Shown here in pieces: positions 58,274 through 64,000 of a DNA stretch of 64,000 nucleotides. The DNA is from Coprinus comatus (lineage: Eukaryota > Basidiomycota > Agaricomycetes > Agaricales > Agaricaceae), in assembly GCA_034638255.1 (NCBI GenBank), contig JAWPGT010000003.1, positions 992,001-1,056,000 of the forward strand, written 5' to 3'. A program made the position numbers and the translations under genes. The notes under the pieces are model-generated. The model saw nothing but the letters and a program-made list of their open reading frames with translations, did no database searches and had not been told where the DNA came from. Every line of letters starts with the position of its first letter. Position 1 is the first letter of the stretch.

Positions 58274-60607
58274 ATGACTGCGTCTATGCACAATTTACTC
58301 AACAATAATAACAACAACAACAACAATCAAGGTTCAACGACGAATAATGTTTACCATATTACCAATCCCAATCCCAATCCCAATTCCAATTCCAATCCAT
58401 TGAATTTGGTTAACCGCCCTACACCTTCGAGCTCGACGGTACCGCTTTCGATACCAGGTACTATAAGGAAACGAAAACGTGCTATACATGTACCTGTTAC
58501 CTATAGCGAAATTCAAGAAATCGATGGTAATGGTAGGATTCGTGAAGTTATTGTTATTGAAGATACGCCTCCTCCTCCACCACCACCACCACCAACAACA
58601 ACAACAGCTCTTTTGTTTCCCACAACACATAACCATAACCATAACCACAACCACAACCATAATTATAACCATAATTCCAACCATAACACCCATTCAAATT
58701 CAGTATCCTATCAATCACCTAAATTTCATGCTCTAGTTCGTACTTATGGTCGTATAGCTGTAGAACCTCAAATTCTACCTTCAAGTTCTTCAAATTCTTC
58801 AACATCAATCATTCAGGCTCATAATCCTACTCCTATTTTGAAGAAGAGAAAACGAGATTATGATGAGCTAGAGGAGGTCCGTGCGCCTGTCACCAAGAAA
58901 CCCTTCAACCAGAATTCAAATTCGTATCAAACTCAAGCACTTCTTGTACCTGGTGCAAAGGTAAAGTTTGATAATGGCTGGCCTGCTATTGTTAAACCTA
59001 CAAATGATGTCAGTTATTCATTCATTATATTATTGAAAAATATGTTGATATGTTGTACTGTATAGCCTTTCAAGGGGGTATCGTGTGATGATAAAGAAGG
59101 ACATTATATTGTTGTTCCAAATGATATGATATATAAACGTTGTATGTTTTTTTTTTTCTTTTCTTTTCTTTTTTTGATTCGGTTTGAATCATTATATTGA
59201 TGACCACACTTCTGACTCCAATTCTCTCTCTTTTTTATTTTTAGATCGAACAGTTCGACTACTTGGACAAGGAACATTTGGCAAAGTTGTTGAAGCCATC
59301 GATACACATACGAATAATAAAGTGGCTATCAAGATTATACGTGCTATACCAAAATATCGTGAAGCTAGTAAAATTGAAGTTCGAGTTCTTCAAAAATTGA
59401 AAGAAAACGATCCAATGAATCGAAAGTATGTGTCCCCTCCCGCACCATATTTTTTAAAACTCCCTTTTTTTTCTTATTGTGTTCCTTCTGAACTCATTAT
59501 AACCTCCTCCCCCACAGTAAATGTATACACCTCTTGCAATGGTTCGATCATCGGAATCATATATGTCTTGTATCAGAACTTCTTGGGATGTGCGTTTATG
59601 ATTTTTTGAAAGAAAATGAATTTGCGCCGTTTCCGAGATATCATATTCAAGAATTTGCAAGGCAATTGTTGGGAAGTGTCGCGTGTATGTTTTTATGTCC
59701 CCACCCCTTGGTTTTTTGATTTTTCACCGAGCTCACTCCTTTATCCATTAACAGTTTTACATGATCTTCAACTTATACATACGGATCTTAAACCTGAAAA
59801 TATCCTATTGGTTCATAATGATTATACAACTGTTCCTATACCCTCGTTAAACAAGGTGAGGCAACATTGTATCATTGAGTGGTATTTTCTCGTGGTATAC
59901 AACTTGTTACTCAACCAAAACCATATAGCGTAATGCTTTTCCTATGATGAAACGTATATTGAAATCGACGGAAATTCGATTAATAGATTTTGGTTCTGCT
60001 ACATTTGAATCAGCTAGTTATCGTTCGACAGTCGTATCAACACGTCATTATCGAGCACCTGAAATTATCCTAGGTATGCATTATTTTCATGAGCGCGTTA
60101 CTCAAAAAAGAGTCACTACGCCCTATATCATATGTATTAATCACTGTATATATAGGTCTTGGATGGTCATTTCCTTGTGACGCATATTCACTTGGATGTA
60201 TACTAGTGGAACTTTACACAGGTTTCGCACTTTATCAAACTCGTGATAATCTTGAACATCTTATTATGATGGAAAATGTTATGGGTAAAATGCCAAATCA
60301 TTTTGCTATTGCTGGTCGACGATCCAAACCGGAATATTTCATTCAAGATGAAGATGGTAATATTCAACTCGATTTCAAGTCTACATCAAATTCTACATCT
60401 ACAGGTACATCTACAGGTACACGAGGTACTTGTAATATTATTCGGAATCGGGCGTTGGAATGTGTTATTTCTCCTGTGGATAAGGTTAATAGGTTGTTTT
60501 TGGATCTTGTGAAAGGGTTGTTGGAGTTTGATCCGAAGAGGAGGTTAAGTGTGAAAGAAGCTTTGGAACATCCTTATTTTGAGGTTGGTATACCTAAGGA
60601 GATTTGA
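58274..60607 (+). CDS. LAMMER-type dual-specificity kinase (CLK/Kns1/Lkh1 family)
   Basis: These kinases phosphorylate SR splicing factors and other targets. From the ATG at 58274 the N terminus is low complexity (poly-Asn, [12 protein letters not shown], nine Pro, His-Asn repeats) with basic NLS-like [12 protein letters not shown]. The kinase domain begins [17 protein letters not shown], with VAIKII (catalytic Lys), [11 protein letters not shown] (HxDLKPEN; Asp catalytic), LIDFGSATF (DFG), [13 protein letters not shown] and [18 protein letters not shown]. The LAMMER motif reads [14 protein letters not shown] instead of the usual EHLAMMERILG. The end is [18 protein letters not shown]. About nine exons. 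A (ST)GT-like insert lies in the C-lobe ([14 protein letters not shown]). Confidence 0.93.
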
Positions 60608-61265
60608 GAAGGTTTAAAGTTTAGGTCTTAGGGTTTCCTGGGGAGTTGGGAGCTGGAACCAGGATATTTGATATATATTTTTTGCATTTGCATTATTTAG
60701 GATTTTTTTTTCTCGTTTTCTTTTTTTGCTTTTTGCGCTTTTGCATTATCGTGTCTCGTTGTTTTCTCGCTTTCTCATTCAGTAGCATGTTTTCTAATTC
60801 CTTATTTCACACACACAAAGTTCTTTCAATTAAATAGCATAGTAATTCTTCTTATACTTATCAGTCTCGTTTTCGGTTTTTTTTTTTGTATTAAAGTCGT
60901 TACATATTTGGTTGCTAGTAAGTAGTACTACCCCCTCGATTTGCAAGAAGTACCTATGTTTAGTTGTGTTTGTAAGTAATTAAAGAATTTATTTTTGCCC
61001 TTTTCATGAATCATTATTGTAAGATCTTAACACGGTGATCCACCATGCACCATGCACTAATGGAAAATGAACATTTGGGAATACGTGGGGTGTGTAACTT
61101 TACCTAAATTATGTGGAGCGTTTATTTGACACAGCTTGTCATCTTCATACCATTTATCCAGAGACCGTACGTTTTAAAAAGCTGCGGGGACCTGTGAAAG
61201 CGATTTTTCTCTTTCATCACCTCTCTTCTATCCTACTTATAAACCTGACGCTCTGATATATCCAT
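60608..61265. other. Intergenic region, kinase 3' side and gene B promoter
   Basis: T-rich 3' UTR-like sequence to about 60900, then AT-rich DNA. A TATA-like ACTTATAAAC is at about 61235-61244, roughly 25 bp before the gene B start. Confidence 0.4.
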
Positions 61266-62393
61266 ATGACGGGTATGGGACTATTATCACAAGAAGTACT
61301 AGGAATGACTGCCACTGGTCAAAATCCTGAGGAGAGTTTGAGTTCTCCATCAATTACACTTGAAGCAACAGAATCAGACGAAGCAATAAAATATGCCAAC
61401 CAAGAATGGTGTCCCATCGAGAATCGCTTATATGGGCAGAAATCAACACCCACACCATCACTCACACATGTCTTCAACTTTGAAATGATAGCTTCGCAAA
61501 AGCATAGGAAGAGAATAGTATGTGGTATCCCTATCTTGACTGAATAACAGGATACCGATAATTAGATATTAGAGAACATCTCTTGAATATTTTTGGGGGA
61601 TGCAGAAATTGACTTTGGACCTGGACGTACCACGGAACCGTTTCTTTTGTATGTACTCAAGATATTACTTTATTCCAGTGTCTTGCAACTTTCTGACTGT
61701 TTTTTGTTTTCTTGTAGTGGGACCATCCTTGCGGGGACTTTACTATGAATATAAGTGGACTTTGATTCCACAGCTGTCAGTCATAGAGCAGTGTTCTAAT
61801 AATCCTCCCTGGGAGTGGGATCTCTGTTTCATGGATAGGATCCCCGCACTTGAAGTAAGCACTTATTTTTTTTTTTAAAGAATAGGAACACACGTTGAAC
61901 AATAAATCATTGAAAAGGATCCCACGGGTACACATTCTGTGTTATTGATATCAGTCAGGACTCGAAAATGAAGCAGCTCACTATAACACGTTTACACCAC
62001 GCTGAAGATGACCCCAACTCTGCCGAGAAAACTGAATACACATATCCTTTCAAGTCTCTTACAGAACTTACCCTTGTCTCCTATATTAATCCCAGATGTG
62101 CCATCATGCATGCTGGTCGTTGCATTTCATTTTTGGATCCAGAGACGCGAAGAACTCTTTACCACCAATACCCTGCTCTCAGAAGATGTTTTATCCTATG
62201 GTTGTTTTGGCAAAAACCATTGCGGAAGGTAAATGTTTATAAACCTCACTTTAACCCGGGAAGGGATTCAGACAACCGAGATTACGAAAGTGATGTTGAG
62301 GAATACACCAGGGACCAGGACGGCGACGAATCGGAGGAGATAGAATTTGAGTCGGACCATGAGCTGGATGACGTAAAGATAGAATATAGATGA
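61266..62393 (+). CDS. Unrecognised protein B, paralogue of protein A
   Basis: Four exons: 61266-61517, 61606-61648, 61718-61854 and 61959-62393. Exon-by-exon it parallels gene A at 3634: exon 2 KLTLDLDVPRNRFF (A: KGTLNTDGPRNILF), exon 3 LGPSLRGLYYEYKWTLIPQ (A: LDPALREAFYLDKWTLLPE), exon 4 MKQLTITRLHH (A: MKTFTIKHLSH), INPRCAIMHAGRCISF (A: IDPQFAILHAGYSVSI), and YPALRRCFILWLFWQKPL (A: YPAFRRCFLLWKHWRHPL). The first exons are less alike. The acidic C-terminal tail (DGDESEEIEFESDHELDD) ends at a TGA. Just past it another frame reads further acidic repeats. No known domain, signal peptide or membrane helix is recognised. Function unknown. Confidence 0.6.
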
Positions 62394-62667
62394 CCTGCTC
62401 GCAATGGATCCAGATGAGCTATTCGCGATGGATTCAGATGAGCTTTAGTCGGTCAGAGCCATTCGAATACCATAAATTGTACAGTCATCCTTTTGCTATG
62501 GGGATTATTATGGATGTTATGAAGTTTGGAATTCACTTAGAATTCAAGATACAAAGTGTGAGGTGAACTCGGAGAGATCCACCTTTTCAATTTGGGGCCA
62601 TGAAACTTCAAAAGCGTTAAGTACATATAAGTAACCAAGACTCTTCCACAGAAGAAGGAAGAAAAAT
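62394..62667. other. Spacer between gene B and tRNA-Gly
   Basis: Starts with the out-of-frame acidic repeat described for gene B (to about 62447). The rest shows nothing recognisable. Confidence 0.35.
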
Positions 62668-62737
62668 ACATCGGACGGGAGTCGAACCCGTGCCGCTTGC
62701 TTGGAAGGCAAGCATGATACCGTTTCACCACCGATGT
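62668..62737 (-). tRNA. tRNA-Gly (anticodon UCC)
   Basis: On the minus strand, ACATCGG at the 5' end pairs with CCGATGT at the 3' end (7 bp). The anticodon arm is CTTGC-CTTCCAA-GCAAG, giving anticodon TCC, and the T arm contains GGGTTCGACTCCC. Length is 70 nt without an intron. The A-T first pair is unusual for tRNA-Gly, which normally starts with G. Confidence 0.88.
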
Positions 62738-62772
62738 TGCAAATAGCACTGTGGGCTGTCGTTTATCATCAT

Positions 62773-62935
62773 GGACAATGGAGACGTTCAATTTGAAGAC
62801 GATTTGTATGTCTCTGATTAACAGTCATGTTATATTGCTTCGTTCATTATATCTACCAAGGGTTTTATTGGACAATTTTGATATTGATCGTCATGAAACC
62901 CATTCTGTGCCCGTGTTGATATATAAACGTTGGTA
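62773..62935 (+). pseudogene. Possible phytanoyl-dioxygenase-like scrap (weak)
   Basis: The frame reads VLLDNFDIDRH at about 62857-62890. The PHYHD1-type gene at the left end reads ELLDNFDIDSH in its third exon. Over 30 aligned bases 22 match, and within the LLDNFDID codons the differences are all synonymous. Similarity beyond this block is not convincing. The fragment lies just after gene B, as the intact gene lies just before gene A. Confidence 0.22.
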
Positions 62936-63087
62936 TCTCAGCAAGGGGGACATACATTTGAGCGTGAATTACCCTGAGTTTTTTTTGAAAACACGTCGCT
63001 TTATTGAGTACTGATCAGACTGATACGAGTACAATAAAATAAAAGGAATAAAAAAAATATTATATATATCCTTTCAGTTTTCTCAAT

Positions 63088-63159
63088 TCCTTCTAGCCGA
63101 CTTGAACGACTGACCTCGTCATTACTAGTGACGCGCTCTACCAACTGAGCTAAGAAGGA
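63088..63159 (-). tRNA. tRNA-Thr (anticodon AGU)
   Basis: On the minus strand, TCCTTCT pairs with AGAAGGA (7 bp). The D arm GCTCAGTTGGTAGAGC is standard. The anticodon arm CGTCA-CTAGTAA-TGACG gives AGT, read as Thr after A34 deamination. The T arm is AGTCG-TTCAAGT-CGGCT. Length 72 nt, no intron. Confidence 0.9.
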
Positions 63160-63406
63160 CTTATTCACCAAAAGGAGTAATTACAACGAGTCATGTCAAG
63201 GTACAGAAACACGAAGTACTCATTTCAGGCTCCAAAAAAGTGTGTACAATCATTTTTATAACGCTGAACATTGCTGGTGTTTATAGAAATATAGATATAT
63301 TCAACCATGAATCATATTTTTCTTCCGAGAGATGTAAGCAAAATGTATAGTAAAGGTCTAACGAAAAGAAACAAAACGAAACGGAAAGTAAAGTAAAGAA
63401 ACCAAT

Positions 63407-64000
63407 TTACGCCAAAGTCTTAGGAAGACCTTGAACATTCAACAAAGCCTCTTCATCACCCAATTTCCTAGGTCCATCTCCCACTTTCGTATGAATCAAA
63501 CCTTTAACAGCTCCAACTTCAAACTTCTTCGCTACCTTTTCATTAAACCCTTCCGGAACCTTTCCAACCAACTGTCCATTCCCATTCTCACCAGAAAACA
63601 ACCCAAACACATCTTTAAACGATCCTTCCTTTTGAGGGAAATAAGCTACAATCAACTCTACAATCTCCTTTATATTCTCTTTTGGTGCATAAATCACTGC
63701 ATTAGGTCCAGCATCATAAGTATACGCAGCTTTATACCCCTTTCCTTGAATCACTGAATTCCTATTCAACTCCACAATAAGAGCAATAATAGCTCTACTA
63801 ACATCATTCATATAAAAAATCGGAGGTTCAGTATCCAAAGCAACAGCATGAAATTGATTCGAATCCTTCATCGTAACCCTCGCAAATCCATCAAAATCCT
63901 TTTCCAAAATCGCTTTTTTGATAGTTTCCATACGTTCAGGAACAACATTATTGATACGATGTTGAAGTAATGCTGAAGTTTCAACTGTAAGTTGCATACC
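63407..64000 (-). CDS. MVD1: Mevalonate diphosphate decarboxylase (3' part, runs off the right edge)
   Basis: This is the C-terminal part of the GHMP-fold enzyme that converts mevalonate diphosphate to isopentenyl diphosphate with ATP, the last step of the mevalonate part of sterol and isoprenoid synthesis. The visible frame begins GMQLTVETSALLQHRINNVV at the window edge and contains FYMNDVSRAIIALIVELN and the signature AYTYDAGPNAVIYAP; the Asp of DAGPNA is the family's catalytic residue. It ends QGLPKTLA at 63407. The GHMP ATP-binding loop and N-terminal half are outside the window. No intron is seen in the visible 594 bp. Confidence 0.95.
   Translation of the reverse strand, partial: GMQLTVETSALLQHRINNVVPERMETIKKAILEKDFDGFARVTMKDSNQFHAVALDTEPPIFYMNDVSRAIIALIVELNRNSVIQGKGYKAAYTYDAGPNAVIYAPKENIKEIVELIVAYFPQKEGSFKDVFGLFSGENGNGQLVGKVPEGFNEKVAKKFEVGAVKGLIHTKVGDGPRKLGDEEALLNVQGLPKTLA

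Overview
The window looks like nuclear DNA from a mushroom-forming basidiomycete (Agaricomycetes). Genes are split by many short introns (mostly about 45-80 nt, GT...AG, with CTGAC/CTAAC-like branch sites), are closely packed on both strands, and carry long Ser/Thr/Asn-rich low-complexity segments. The gene content is fungal: CDC24, SPO11, THI6, a LAMMER kinase, Kre9-like GPI proteins, and BTB and F-box proteins of the mushroom type. No bacterial operon, virus or intact transposon was recognised. Assignments come from reading translations by eye; no database was searched.

Left part (1-15.5 kb): the 5' part of a CDC6-like replication-licensing gene runs off the left edge and has ACGCGT (MluI cell-cycle) boxes upstream. 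It is divergent from a phytanoyl-CoA dioxygenase (PHYHD1-type) gene with two microexons. Next comes an unrecognised four-exon gene (here 'A') and, facing it, a decayed inverted copy (psi-C). A Rap1-type telomere protein (BRCT plus Myb-like repeats) and a small orphan gene follow on the minus strand, then about 5.5 kb with almost nothing recognisable.

Centre (15.5-42.2 kb): CDC24 (Cdc42 exchange factor) on plus; then, all on minus, a GH63 family protein (YMR196W type), a RhoGAP protein, a mitochondrial carrier, a single-pass membrane protein with two predicted beta-sandwich ectodomains, and the bifunctional thiamine enzyme THI6. A truncated F-box remnant lies on plus just 3' of THI6. CDC24 and the RhoGAP would act in opposite directions on Rho/Cdc42-type GTPases.

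Right part (42.4-64 kb): an intronless F-box protein, a Kre9/KNH-like GPI protein, a Ser/Thr-rich membrane protein with a (DS)n tract, an intronless metallophosphoesterase, SPO11, a BTB protein that diverges after only 59 bp from a Caprin-like RGG-box protein, a LAMMER kinase, gene 'B' (a paralogue of A), tRNA-Gly(UCC), tRNA-Thr(AGU), and the 3' end of mevalonate diphosphate decarboxylase at the right edge.

The least explained signal is the A/B/psi-C family near both ends of the window. A and B share their exon layout and conserved blocks, A sits beside a PHYHD1 gene, and a weak PHYHD1-like scrap lies beside B. Other points to check are the Rap1 protein that seems to lack a C-terminal RCT domain, the 59-bp divergent and 61-bp tandem gene spacings, and the family-level Caprin call.
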